DNA of 12,947 nucleotides, from the NCBI GenBank assembly GCA_030426005.1, contig JAUHZM010000058.1, forward strand, positions 1-12,947, written 5' to 3'. This document shows, piece by piece, positions 5,387 to 12,947 of this stretch; within the stretch, counting starts at the first letter, position 1, and the number at the start of each line of letters is the position of its first letter. This DNA comes from Gammaproteobacteria bacterium (lineage in GTDB: Bacteria; Pseudomonadota; Gammaproteobacteria; Arenicellales; Arenicellaceae). A program made the translations under genes and the position numbers. The notes beneath the pieces were generated by a model. It did no database searches. It saw only the letters and a list, made by a program, of their open reading frames with translations, and was not told the origin of the DNA.

Positions 5387-8062
5387 CTACAGGGTGTCTG
5401 GTGATGCTTTATCCGGGTCAATATTAAACTGTTTGATCGCTTTCTTCACCACGTCTGCGTCGATGCTGCCGTCTTCGAAGAGGGCAGATAATGCCGCGAC
5501 AATAATGTAGTCACTGTTTACCTCGAAGTGCGCTCGAAGTTGTTTGCGGTCATCACTGCGGCCGAATCCGTCGGTGCCCAACACCACATACCGGGAAGGC
5601 ACAAATTCACGAATCGAATCAGCGTAGACTTTCATATAGTCAGTTGCTGCAATAACCGGCCCATTTTGGTCCTGCAGGCATTGCTCAACATAACTGATTT
5701 TTGGCTTCGCAGAAGGATGCAGCATGTTCCAACGCTGAACTTCTAGGCCCTCACGACGTAGCTGATTCATGCTGGTTGCACTCCAGACGTTGGTCGCCAC
5801 GCCGAATTCGGCCTCCAAAATCTCAGCGGCTTGGATACACTCGTTTAAGATGGTGCCAGAGCCCATCAGTTGCACGGTTGGCGTCTGTCCATCGTCTTTC
5901 TTACTTTTGATTAACTGATACAGACCTTTCAGAATGCCTTCTTCGACACCCTTCGGCATGGCCGGATGCGCATAGTTTTCGTTCATCACCGTGAGGTAGT
6001 AGAAGACGTTTTCTTCCTCAGCATACATGCGACGTAGACCGTCCTGAATAATCACTGCGAGCTCGTATGCGTACGTTGGGTCATACGAGATGCAGTTCGG
6101 GATCGTTGATGCCTGCAGGTGCGAGTGACCGTCCTGGTGTTGTAGACCTTCACCAGCCAGCGTGGTTCGACCGGCGGTGCCGCCGACTAAAAATCCGCGT
6201 GCTTGCATGTCACCGGCAGCCCAGGCGAGGTCGCCAATTCGTTGGAATCCGAACATCGAGTAGTAGATGTAGAACGGAATCATTGGCAATTCATTGGTAG
6301 AATACGATGTTGCGGCCGCAATCCACGAGGACATTGCACCAGCTTCGTTAATGCCTTCCTCTAAAACCTGACCTTTCTTGTCTTCTCGGTAGTACATCAG
6401 TTGATCTGAATCTTCTGGCTCATACAGTTGGCCTTCTGATGCGTAAATGCCGAGTTGACGGAACAAACCTTCCATACCGAAGGTACGTGCCTCGTCCGGC
6501 ACGATCGGAACGATGCGATCCTTAAGGTTTTTATCACGTACCAGCGACGAAAGAATTCGTACAAATGCCATGGTCGAGGAAATCTCGCGATCACCGGTGG
6601 ATTCCAGCATTTTGCTAAAAGTGTCTAAGGATGGCACCTCCAGCTTGTTCGATGAATTAGGTCGAGCAGGGAGGTAACCACCGAGCGCTTGTCGGCGCGC
6701 GTGTAAGTATTTGATTTCTGGTGATTCTGGGTCCGGTTTGATGTACTCCACTTTTTCCAGCTGCTCGTCCGAGACCGGAATTTTGAAACGATTGCGGAAT
6801 ACTTTGAGTGACTCCACATCCATTTTCTTCTGTTGATGCGAGGTATTTTGACCTTGGCCGGATGCGCCCATACCGAGGCCTTTCACTGTCTTCGCCAAAA
6901 TCACAGTTGGCTGACCAGAGTGTTTCACCGCTGCGCGGTAAGCAGCGTAGACTTTGTCGGTGTCGTGACCGCCGCGTGACATTAACTCAAGGTCTTCGTC
7001 ACTCATGTGCGCGACCATGGCTTTGAGCTCTGGTGAATTCCAGAATTTTTCACGAATATATGCGCCGCCCTTGGCTTTAAACGCTTGATATTCGCCGTCC
7101 ACACATTCCTGCATACGTTTCTGCAGGATGCCATCGTGATCTTTTTCTAACAGGATGTCCCATTGCGATCCCCAGATGACTTTAATGACGTTCCAGCCAG
7201 CACCGCGGAATTCAGATTCCAGTTCTTGAATGATCTTACCGTTACCGCGTACCGGGCCATCTAAGCGCTGCAGGTTACAGTTAATTACGAAGATCAGGTT
7301 ATCGAGTTTTTCGCGTCCCGCTAAGCCTAATGCGCCGCGCGACTCGGGTTCGTCCATTTCACCGTCGCCGAGGAATGCCCAGACTTTGCGATTCTCTGAC
7401 TTAATCAGCTCTCGGTTTTCCAGATAACGCTGAAAGCGTGCTTGATAAATGGCCATGATCGGGCCCAGCCCCATCGACACGGTAGGGAATTGCCAGAATT
7501 CTGGCATCAACCACGGATGCGGATAAGAAGACAAACCATTGCCACCAACTTCTTGACGGAAATTATCCAGTTGCTCCTCGGTTAGGCGGCCTTCCATAAA
7601 CGCGCGGGCATACATACCCGGTGCGGAGTGGCCTTGGTAATAAATCATGTCGCCGCCGTGCTCTTCGGAGCGCGCACGCCAGAAGTGGTTGAAGCCAATT
7701 TCATACAGTACCGCCGCCGATGCATAACTGGCGATATGACCACCATACTCGGTGCTCACTTTATTGGCACGTAAGACCATGGCCGCCGCATTCCAACGGA
7801 TCATGGAGCGAATTTTAAATTCTAGTTGACGATCTGCGGGCAGTGCAGGCTGATCCTCAACTGGAATAGTGTTGATATAAGGGGTATTTAAACCGTAGGG
7901 CAGTTGAGCGCCGGCTTGGCGGGCCGTGTTGGTGAGTTCTTTGAGTAGAAAGCGTGCGCGTTCCGAACCATCGGCTTTGATCACACTTTCAAGTGCTTCG
8001 ATCCATTCCTGGGTCTCTTGTGCATCGATGTCGACTTGGGGAGAGGGTAAATCTTTGCTCAT
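5387..8062 (-). CDS. aceE: Pyruvate dehydrogenase E1 component, homodimeric
   Basis: This thiamine diphosphate enzyme decarboxylates pyruvate and transfers the acetyl group to the lipoyl arms of AceF. It has 891 residues, against 887 in E. coli, and matches the single-chain homodimeric E1 type throughout. The ThDP motif starts at GDGEMDEPE (232-240) and ends at NCN (261-263). The active-site loop KGLGMGASGQGQNTSHQ carries His409, corresponding to E. coli His407. The C-terminal region contains GTDGFGRSD, typical of the family. The ATG at 8062 gives the usual N-terminus (MSKDLPSPQ) with only a modest ribosome binding site (AGGT, nine bases upstream). It is the first gene of aceE-aceF-lpdA and has its own promoter (8126-8154). 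No truncation or missing key residue was seen. Confidence 0.98.
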   Translation of the reverse strand: MSKDLPSPQVDIDAQETQEWIEALESVIKADGSERARFLLKELTNTARQAGAQLPYGLNTPYINTIPVEDQPALPADRQLEFKIRSMIRWNAAAMVLRANKVSTEYGGHIASYASAAVLYEIGFNHFWRARSEEHGGDMIYYQGHSAPGMYARAFMEGRLTEEQLDNFRQEVGGNGLSSYPHPWLMPEFWQFPTVSMGLGPIMAIYQARFQRYLENRELIKSENRKVWAFLGDGEMDEPESRGALGLAGREKLDNLIFVINCNLQRLDGPVRGNGKIIQELESEFRGAGWNVIKVIWGSQWDILLEKDHDGILQKRMQECVDGEYQAFKAKGGAYIREKFWNSPELKAMVAHMSDEDLELMSRGGHDTDKVYAAYRAAVKHSGQPTVILAKTVKGLGMGASGQGQNTSHQQKKMDVESLKVFRNRFKIPVSDEQLEKVEYIKPDPESPEIKYLHARRQALGGYLPARPNSSNKLEVPSLDTFSKMLESTGDREISSTMAFVRILSSLVRDKNLKDRIVPIVPDEARTFGMEGLFRQLGIYASEGQLYEPEDSDQLMYYREDKKGQVLEEGINEAGAMSSWIAAATSYSTNELPMIPFYIYYSMFGFQRIGDLAWAAGDMQARGFLVGGTAGRTTLAGEGLQHQDGHSHLQASTIPNCISYDPTYAYELAVIIQDGLRRMYAEEENVFYYLTVMNENYAHPAMPKGVEEGILKGLYQLIKSKKDDGQTPTVQLMGSGTILNECIQAAEILEAEFGVATNVWSATSMNQLRREGLEVQRWNMLHPSAKPKISYVEQCLQDQNGPVIAATDYMKVYADSIREFVPSRYVVLGTDGFGRSDDRKQLRAHFEVNSDYIIVAALSALFEDGSIDADVVKKAIKQFNIDPDKASPDTL

Positions 8063-8125
8063 AATGTTATGACCTGTATTGCAGCAACTGTCGTTAGTTG
8101 GTTTATACCTTTATTTGCGGCGTGA

Positions 8126-8154
8126 ATAATACCTATAGATATGGTAAATGTAAA
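8126..8154 (-). promoter_or_regulatory. Sigma70-type promoter of the aceE operon
   Basis: On the minus strand TTTACA (8149-8154) and TATTAT (8126-8131) are separated by exactly 17 bases, close to consensus in an AT-rich stretch. Transcription would start near 8119, leaving a leader of about 57 bases before the aceE ATG. The leader contains a small inverted repeat, CAACT/AGTTG (8085-8089 and 8096-8100). No site resembling the E. coli PdhR box was seen next to it. Confidence 0.72.
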
Positions 8155-8256
8155 TAAATTACACTCATTGAGCTCAGGTTTTACGCGAATGACGGTCGGG
8201 AATCTTTCACTGACCACCTTGGTGAGCGGGCGCTCTTGCACTACTTACGCGCTAAT

Positions 8257-8276
8257 TTCAGCTCAGGATGGCTGAA
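8257..8276. promoter_or_regulatory. Possible operator: inverted repeat upstream of the aceE promoter
   Basis: TTCAGC (8257-8262) and GCTGAA (8271-8276) form a six-base inverted repeat with an eight-base spacer, about 100 bases upstream of the aceE -35 box. The geometry suits a dimeric regulator in an activating position. A six-base repeat can arise by chance, so this is only a candidate. The rest of the gene-free stretch 8063-8453 holds no further structure I can support except the promoter and the maeB 3' hairpin. Confidence 0.25.
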
Positions 8277-8415
8277 TAGATTAATTTGTCATTCCTTCGT
8301 ACGACCGGGAGCACAGTCATATCAAAAAGAGGTTTGTATCAAATCACAGATAGGGTAGCACTTCCGTGAAAAGATTACATGTTCCGCGTCATCGCAAACT
8401 GGCTTTGATGCGGTG

Positions 8416-8447
8416 TGATTCGGGCGACGCAAAGGCCGCCCGAATCA
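8416..8447 (-). terminator. Strong hairpin after maeB, without T-run
   Basis: TGATTCGGGCG (8416-8426) pairs perfectly over 11 bases with CGCCCGAATCA (8437-8447), with a ten-base loop, six bases past the maeB stop. No T-run follows on the minus strand, so it is a 3' stabiliser or an atypical terminator rather than a textbook intrinsic one. It would at least partly insulate maeB from the aceE promoter region. Confidence 0.55.
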
Positions 8448-8453
8448 GTGTTA

Positions 8454-10634
8454 TTACTTAACGCTGGCTGTGACCAGACTGGTCAAATTGACGATGCCGC
8501 GCGGTGTGGTGGTTTTAGTGATCGCGTGAATCGGCAGGTCGGTACCTAATAAAATCGGGCCGACTGAAATGCCGTTTGCCATCGATTTGAGTACGGTGTA
8601 AGTGATATTCGCCGCATCCAAATTTGGCATGATCAATAAGTTGGCATTGTCGCTTAGCGTGCTTTTGCCGGATTTTTCGCGTGTGGTGGCATTCAGTGCA
8701 GTCGCGCCTTTCATTTCGCCATCGACTTCGAGTTCCGGAGCCAAGTCAGCCAACAAATGCTTGGTGCGCGCCATCTTTTTAGATGACTCGGTAACATGGC
8801 TGCCAAAGCTTGAATGAGATAGCAGGGCAACACGCGGAGTCATACCAAAGCGACGAACTTCCTCTGCCGCCAAGATAGTGATATTGGCAAGCTCTTCGGC
8901 GGTTGGGTTTTCGTGAATACTGGTGTCGGCAATAAAGATGGTGCCGGTATCCAGCAATAGCAAATGCATGACGGCCATATGATCACCACCGGTGGTGGTA
9001 CCAATACAACGTTCGATGGCGCCAATTTGCTCATGTAATTTAGCGCCTGGGCCGGTCAATGCGGCGTGCGCTGTGCCGTTCTCGATCAGGACACAGGCGT
9101 ATTTAACACGGTCTTCCTCGGTGGTGCCGCGCGGTGCAATTACTTCGTAGTCACGATTAGCCTGTAGCCGCAAGCCGAGTTTCTCGATATTGGCTTGTAT
9201 GGTTTCGGCATCGCCAAGCAGTAATGGGCGTGCATAACTTTGATCAACCACATCTTGCACCGCACGCAATACGCGTTCGTTCTCACCATCGGTGTAAAGA
9301 ACCTTGTGTGTGATATTTTGCGCTTTCTCAAAGATTGGACGCATCACGTTACCGGTGCGATAGACCAGCGGCTCAAGACTCGCGCGATAGGTTTCAATGT
9401 CTTCGAACGGGCGCGTTGCCACACCGCTGTCAATTGCCGCTTGCGCCACGGCCGGCGCAATGGTTGTGATCAAGCGCGGGTCGAATGGCTTGGGCAAAAT
9501 GTAGCCGGCACCAAACAGCATCGACTCATTTTGGTAATAGCTGGCGACAATCTCATTGCTCTCAGAGTGCGCCAATTCGGCCAAGGCGTTCACGCACGCG
9601 ACCTTCATGGCTTGATTGATGGTAGTAGCACCAACATCTAATGCGCCGCGAAACAGAAATGGAAAACACAGAACATTGTTTACCTGGTTGGGGTAATCCG
9701 ATCGGCCCGTTGCCATCACCGCATCAGGTCGGTGCTCATACACCAGTTCAGGGCGTACTTCTGGGTCTGGGTTGGACATAGCCAGAATTAAGGGCTTATC
9801 TGCCATACTTTTTAACATGTCGACGCTGACCAGATTGGGTTGCGAAACGCCAAGAAATACGTCGCAGCCAACCATGGCATCTTCCAAGGTACGAGCTGTG
9901 GTGTCACGCGCAAACTTTTGTTTGGTGACATCAAGATTCTCACGCTCAGCATGGATCACACCACGACTATCGAGCATCAGCACGTTATTGATGTCAACGC
10001 CGAGGTCTAGCAGCAAATTGGTACAGGCCATTGCCGCGGCTCCGGCGCCAGATACGACGAGTTTGACGTCTTCAATTTGCTTGCCCACCACTTTGAGTCC
10101 GTTAATCACGGCGGCAGCCGACACAATTGCGGTACCGTGTTGATCGTCATGGAAGACCGGAATATTCATGCGCTCGCGCAATTTTTCTTCGATCTCAAAA
10201 CATTGCGGCGCTTTGATATCTTCGAGATTGATCCCTCCAAAAGTAGGCTCCAGCGCCGCCACAATGTCACAGAACGCGTCGACGTCGGTTTCATTGACTT
10301 CGATGTCGTAGGCATTTACGTCTGCGAAGTTCTTGAACAGAATTGCCTTGCCTTCCATGACCGGTTTGGAGGCCAATGCACCAATATTACCGAGTCCGAG
10401 GACTGCGGTGCCATTGGTGACCACACCAACCAAGTTACTGCGCGAAGTATATTCCGCTGCCGCTAATGGGTTTTTCTCGATCTCTTTGCAGGGTTCGGCC
10501 ACACCGGGCGAGTAAGCGAGTGCCAGGTCGCGCTGATTAGAAAGCGGCTTGGTGGCTTGTACGCGGATTTTTCCGGCGCTGGGCGTGCGGTGGTAGTGGA
10601 GTGCGGCATCGCGCAAATTGTCGCTACTGGTCAT
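8454..10634 (-). CDS. maeB: NADP-dependent malic enzyme, MaeB type
   Basis: This enzyme oxidatively decarboxylates malate to pyruvate and CO2, normally with NADP+. Residues 1 to about 425 are the malic enzyme part: the N-terminal TKPLSNQRDLALAYSPGVAEPC matches the MaeB family, Tyr41 and Lys96 sit where the catalytic Tyr and Lys are expected, NLEDI (136-140) and FHDDQHGT (161-168) hold metal ligands, and GAGAAA (196-201) is the cofactor-binding loop. Residues from about 430 to 726 are the phosphotransacetylase-like domain, which in this family is regulatory and binds acetyl-CoA. The length, 726, is slightly shorter than E. coli MaeB (759). The ATG at 10634 gives the family N-terminus but has a weak ribosome binding site. 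It lies 103 bases after lipA and upstream of aceE, so its product feeds the next gene's enzyme. NADP rather than NAD use is inferred from the family. Confidence 0.95.
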   Translation of the reverse strand: MTSSDNLRDAALHYHRTPSAGKIRVQATKPLSNQRDLALAYSPGVAEPCKEIEKNPLAAAEYTSRSNLVGVVTNGTAVLGLGNIGALASKPVMEGKAILFKNFADVNAYDIEVNETDVDAFCDIVAALEPTFGGINLEDIKAPQCFEIEEKLRERMNIPVFHDDQHGTAIVSAAAVINGLKVVGKQIEDVKLVVSGAGAAAMACTNLLLDLGVDINNVLMLDSRGVIHAERENLDVTKQKFARDTTARTLEDAMVGCDVFLGVSQPNLVSVDMLKSMADKPLILAMSNPDPEVRPELVYEHRPDAVMATGRSDYPNQVNNVLCFPFLFRGALDVGATTINQAMKVACVNALAELAHSESNEIVASYYQNESMLFGAGYILPKPFDPRLITTIAPAVAQAAIDSGVATRPFEDIETYRASLEPLVYRTGNVMRPIFEKAQNITHKVLYTDGENERVLRAVQDVVDQSYARPLLLGDAETIQANIEKLGLRLQANRDYEVIAPRGTTEEDRVKYACVLIENGTAHAALTGPGAKLHEQIGAIERCIGTTTGGDHMAVMHLLLLDTGTIFIADTSIHENPTAEELANITILAAEEVRRFGMTPRVALLSHSSFGSHVTESSKKMARTKHLLADLAPELEVDGEMKGATALNATTREKSGKSTLSDNANLLIMPNLDAANITYTVLKSMANGISVGPILLGTDLPIHAITKTTTPRGIVNLTSLVTASVK

Positions 10635-10692
10635 AATTTCGTTCTACTTGTTTGCTGGACAGTCTGTTGCGTTGGAGTGTATTAGAATCAAT

Positions 10693-10715
10693 ACAGGCCG
10701 ACATAGTCGGCCTGT
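10693..10715. terminator. Ten-base-pair hairpin between lipA and maeB
   Basis: ACAGGCCGAC (10693-10702) and GTCGGCCTGT (10706-10715) form a perfect ten-base-pair stem with a three-base loop. It lies 22 bases past the lipA stop. On the minus strand it is followed by ATTGATTCTAAT, which has scattered T's but no run, so termination is probably partial. Its position suggests it tunes expression of maeB relative to lipA. Confidence 0.5.
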
Positions 10716-10737
10716 GAATGGTGATTGTTAATCGTAT

Positions 10738-11727
10738 TTATTCATGATTGTCGGTGGCGGCATGAGCCTGCACATCCGCATGGTACGAGGAACGAACTAG
10801 CGGACCGGAAGCTACGTGACGGAAACCCAGTGCTTCGCCGTATTCGCGGAGTTCGTCGAACTCGTCGGGATGCACATAGCGCTCGACCGGCAAGTGACTC
10901 AAACTGGGTTGTAAGTACTGACCCAGCGTGATCATGTCGCAATCATGCGCCTTGAGGTCGCGTAATACCGCTTTTACTTGATCGATGGTTTCACCGATGC
11001 CCAGCATCAGGCCAGACTTGGTGTACACCTGTGGTTGGGCCGCTTTAAAGCGTTTAATCAAATCGAGCGACCACTGATAGTCTGAGCCAGGGCGGACCTT
11101 ACGGTAAAAATCTGGAATCGTTTCAAGATTGTGATTGAATACATCGGGTGGATTGTTGGCCATTAATTCAATGGCGATATCCATACGACCACGGAAATCC
11201 GGCACCAGGATCTCGATTTGTGTGGTGGGATTAAGTTTGCGGACTTCTTCAATGCAAGCGACAAAGTGGCCGGCCCCACCATCGCGTAAGTCGTCTCGGT
11301 CAACCGAGGTAATGACCACATAACGCAGCCCCATCGCGTTGATGGTTTGTGCGAGGTGCTTGGGCTCGTCCTGATCCAATGCCAGCGGTCGGCCGTGTGC
11401 AACATCGCAGAAAGGGCAGCGGCGAGTACAAATATCGCCCATGATCATGAAGGTGGCCGTGCCGCGACTGAAACATTCATTCAGGTTCGGGCAAGAAGCC
11501 TCTTCGCACACGGTGTGTAATTTATTTTCACGTAGTGTGTTTTTCAGTTCTTGAACCTTGTTCCCGTTTTGCAGACGGATACGAATCCAGTCTGGTTTGC
11601 GCAGCGGATTTTTAGTTTGTTCAATCTTGACGGGTATCCGCGCCATCTTCTCAGCACCGCGGAGCTTTTCACCCGTAACGACTGGCTTAATTTTAGGGCG
11701 TGTGCTTTTAACAGTTGTGTCGGACAT
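10738..11727 (-). CDS. lipA: Lipoyl synthase (radical SAM)
   Basis: LipA inserts two sulfur atoms into the octanoyl chain attached to lipoyl domains, making the cofactor that PDH needs. It has 329 residues (E. coli 321). Cys74, Cys79 and Cys85 (CEEASCPNLNEC) bind the auxiliary 4Fe-4S cluster that donates sulfur. Cys100, Cys104 and Cys107 (CTRRCPFC) bind the radical SAM cluster. The C-terminal RSSYH (312-316) supplies the serine ligand of the auxiliary cluster. All diagnostic motifs are intact. The ATG at 11727 has no clear Shine-Dalgarno sequence. It is the first of five collinear minus-strand genes and is divergent from a truncated haemoglobin gene 47 bases away. No lipB is in the window, so the octanoyl donor enzyme is elsewhere. 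Confidence 0.97.
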   Translation of the reverse strand: MSDTTVKSTRPKIKPVVTGEKLRGAEKMARIPVKIEQTKNPLRKPDWIRIRLQNGNKVQELKNTLRENKLHTVCEEASCPNLNECFSRGTATFMIMGDICTRRCPFCDVAHGRPLALDQDEPKHLAQTINAMGLRYVVITSVDRDDLRDGGAGHFVACIEEVRKLNPTTQIEILVPDFRGRMDIAIELMANNPPDVFNHNLETIPDFYRKVRPGSDYQWSLDLIKRFKAAQPQVYTKSGLMLGIGETIDQVKAVLRDLKAHDCDMITLGQYLQPSLSHLPVERYVHPDEFDELREYGEALGFRHVASGPLVRSSYHADVQAHAATDNHE

Positions 11728-11761
11728 CGGTTAAACTACGGATGAGTGAACTAGGCGCGGG

Positions 11762-11770
11762 ATTATAACA
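11762..11770 (-). promoter_or_regulatory. Extended -10 promoter for lipA
   Basis: On the minus strand TGTTATAAT is a perfect extended -10 element (TGnTATAAT). Transcription would start near 11755, giving a leader of about 28 bases before the lipA ATG. A good -35 box is not visible, which is normal for extended -10 promoters. The element lies only four bases before the start codon of the divergent haemoglobin gene, and read on the plus strand it includes TATAAC, so the two genes may share this stretch. Confidence 0.6.
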
Positions 11771-11774
11771 ACTA

Positions 11775-12203
11775 ATGTCTAAAAAAGACGTACTTGATCG
11801 CACGGATATCGAGGATATTGTGGCTCGATTTTATGCAGATATGCTGAAAGACCCGATCGTTGGCTTTATTTTTACCGATGTGGCCAAGATCGACCTCGAC
11901 CACCATTTGCCGGTGATCGTGAACTTTTGGATGGATATTGTGTTCGGTGGCCGACAGCTCGGTGGCCGACATTACGACGGCAACCCGTTACGCAAACATC
12001 TTGAGCTGCACCAAAAGTTGCCGCTGCGCCCGGGTCACTTCACGCGCTGGCTTTACTTGTTCGAGCGAGCAGTGAACGAGCACCATGTTGGCGACAATGC
12101 AGAAAAAATGAAGCGCCGAGCTGAAATGGTCGCCAAAAGTATCTCGGCGGCTATCGTGCAAGGTCGCCGCAGCGATATGCAGTTGGTATTACCGCGGGAC
12201 TAA
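11775..12203 (+). CDS. Group III truncated haemoglobin
   Basis: This small cytoplasmic haem protein belongs to the truncated (2-over-2) globins of group III, the class of Campylobacter Ctb. Members bind O2 and NO and are linked to NO or oxygen stress, though the exact reaction is not settled. It has 142 residues. Visible family features: FYADMLKDPIVGFIF (helix B, with Tyr20 at the B10 position), DLDHHLPVIVNFWMDI (His44 likely E7), GNPLRKHLELHQK with the proximal haem histidine at His75 or His79, and HFTRWLYLFERAV (Trp92 likely G8). The ATG at 11775 has no clear Shine-Dalgarno sequence. It is divergent from lipA and converges on yaaA with only 21 bases between stops. The family assignment is firm, the physiological role is not. 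Confidence 0.9.
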   Translation: MSKKDVLDRTDIEDIVARFYADMLKDPIVGFIFTDVAKIDLDHHLPVIVNFWMDIVFGGRQLGGRHYDGNPLRKHLELHQKLPLRPGHFTRWLYLFERAVNEHHVGDNAEKMKRRAEMVAKSISAAIVQGRRSDMQLVLPRD

Positions 12204-12224
12204 AGCTAGCGCGACGACAGGGTG

Positions 12225-12947
12225 TTACGCCTGTTTGCGAATAAACACTGGGTTTTTTTCGTCCGAATGTGCCGCGCTGTAAGCATACCCATCCGCATTG
12301 AATTCCAGTAATGCTTCCGGCGTGTCAATTCGATTTTGAATAATCCAGGCTGACATTAGTCCGCGGGCTTTTTTAGCAAAGAAGCTGATAACTTTATAGT
12401 CGCCATTCTTCCAGTCCTTAAATACAGGCGTAACGATCTCGGCATTTAACTTCTTCGGCTTTACCGATTTAAAGTATTCGTTCGACGCAAGATTCACTAG
12501 GACTTCGGATTTAATCCGCTTCAAGTGTTGATTCAAGTTGTCGGTAATGGTGTCGCCCCAATAAGCGTACAAGGTTTTGCCATTGTCGTTGACCAACTTG
12601 GTGCCCATTTCTAAGCGGTACGCCTGCATTAAATCGAGTGGGCGTAATACGCCGTATAAGCCAGATAGAATCCGCAAGTGATCTTGCGCGTAGATGAAAT
12701 CGTCGTCGCTAAAATTTGCTACCGCGAGTCCGGTATACACATCGCCTTGAAATGCCTCAATCGATTGTTTGGCGTTTTTCTTGTTGAATGGGCGACTCCA
12801 CTGATGAAAACGTTCGACATTGAGCTCGGCCAGGGCAGGGCTGATATGCATCAATTTTTCCAGATCGGCTGGTGAATAAGTCGACAACAGGTCAACCAAA
12901 GACTCACTCTGATCCAGCATCTGCGGCTGGCTGTGTTTTGGTGATTG
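12225..12947 (-). CDS. yaaA: YaaA family peroxide stress protein, 5' end outside the window
   Basis: E. coli YaaA limits free intracellular iron during peroxide stress and has a DNA-binding fold; the family was long called DUF328. The visible 240 codons match it closely: FQGDVYTGL, HLRILSGLYGVLRPLDLMQ, YRLEMGTKL, NLASNEYFKSVKPKKLNAE and FFAKKARGLMSAW are all family hallmarks. The frame stays open to the window edge; the codons before the Met at 12920 read QSPKHSQPQ, which fits the YaaA N-terminal region, so that Met is internal. About 20 residues, including the expected start near an ISPAKTLD-like motif, are missing beyond position 12947. The last codons overlap a small inverted repeat, ACAGG/CCTGT (12217-12221 and 12230-12234), a weak candidate for terminating either convergent transcript. 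Confidence 0.95.
   Translation of the reverse strand, partial: QSPKHSQPQMLDQSESLVDLLSTYSPADLEKLMHISPALAELNVERFHQWSRPFNKKNAKQSIEAFQGDVYTGLAVANFSDDDFIYAQDHLRILSGLYGVLRPLDLMQAYRLEMGTKLVNDNGKTLYAYWGDTITDNLNQHLKRIKSEVLVNLASNEYFKSVKPKKLNAEIVTPVFKDWKNGDYKVISFFAKKARGLMSAWIIQNRIDTPEALLEFNADGYAYSAAHSDEKNPVFIRKQA

Noticed and set aside
3083..5404. Long plus-strand frames opposite lpdA, aceF and the aceE end (for example 3083-3859, 4196-4591, 4955-5404)
   Set aside because: They are antisense to strongly conserved domains with intact catalytic motifs, their products resemble no protein, and their Ser/Thr/Leu-rich composition is what the complement of Ala/Glu/Asp/Lys-rich coding gives.
8059..8241. Minus-strand frame of 60 codons upstream of aceE
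   Set aside because: It covers the whole aceE promoter and overlaps the aceE start, has no ribosome binding site and no recognisable product. The promoter reading is far better supported.
9240..10466. Plus-strand frames opposite maeB (for example 9240-9641, 9772-10143, 10077-10466)
   Set aside because: They are shadows of maeB, whose motifs and full length are intact; no ribosome sites or family resemblance were seen.
12225..12920. Complete yaaA gene starting with the ATG at 12920
   Set aside because: The frame is open to the window edge and the codons before this Met read QSPKHSQPQ, consistent with the YaaA N-terminal region, so the true start is outside the window.
1..12947. CRISPR arrays, insertion sequences, tRNA or rRNA genes, prophage or defence genes
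   Set aside because: No regularly spaced repeats, transposase-like products, cloverleaf sequences or defence-type domains were seen; the recognisable genes are conserved core metabolism and stress genes.

Overview
The window looks like chromosomal DNA from a gammaproteobacterium. Reasons: AceE is the long homodimeric type, MaeB carries a C-terminal phosphotransacetylase-like domain, YaaA is very close to the enterobacterial protein, and the gene order aceE-aceF-lpd is typical. A free-living, possibly marine lineage outside the Enterobacterales fits best, because the E3 subunit carries its own lipoyl domain, which E. coli Lpd lacks. The genus cannot be read from the sequence.

Layout. Positions 1-1391 hold poorly recognisable material: a small hypothetical gene on the plus strand (102-479), a structured non-coding stretch with a palindrome and a terminator-like hairpin (480-658), a small basic hypothetical gene on the minus strand (659-1021) with a strong ribosome binding site, a doubtful 63-codon plus-strand ORF, and a bidirectional terminator (about 1326-1349). 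From 1392 to 11727 five genes lie on the minus strand, in transcription order lipA, maeB, aceE, aceF, lpdA. A clear sigma70-type promoter sits before aceE, and an extended -10 promoter before lipA. Divergent from lipA is a group III truncated haemoglobin (11775-12203), which converges on a yaaA gene that runs off the right edge (12225-12947).

How the genes work together. MaeB makes pyruvate and NADPH from malate. AceE, AceF and LpdA form the pyruvate dehydrogenase complex that turns pyruvate into acetyl-CoA and NADH. LipA supplies the sulfur atoms of the lipoyl cofactor on which AceF (and the extra domain of LpdA) depend. The locus is therefore a compact pyruvate-node module plus its cofactor enzyme, flanked by two genes linked to oxygen, NO or peroxide biology.

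The most distinctive feature is AceF. It has two ordinary lipoyl domains plus a divergent N-terminal lipoyl-like domain in which the lipoyl-accepting lysine is replaced by asparagine, joined by a long linker to what looks like the ancestral start of the protein. I found no CRISPR array, mobile element, tRNA, rRNA or defence system. Most of the window is conserved central metabolism, and no wholly new system is evident.
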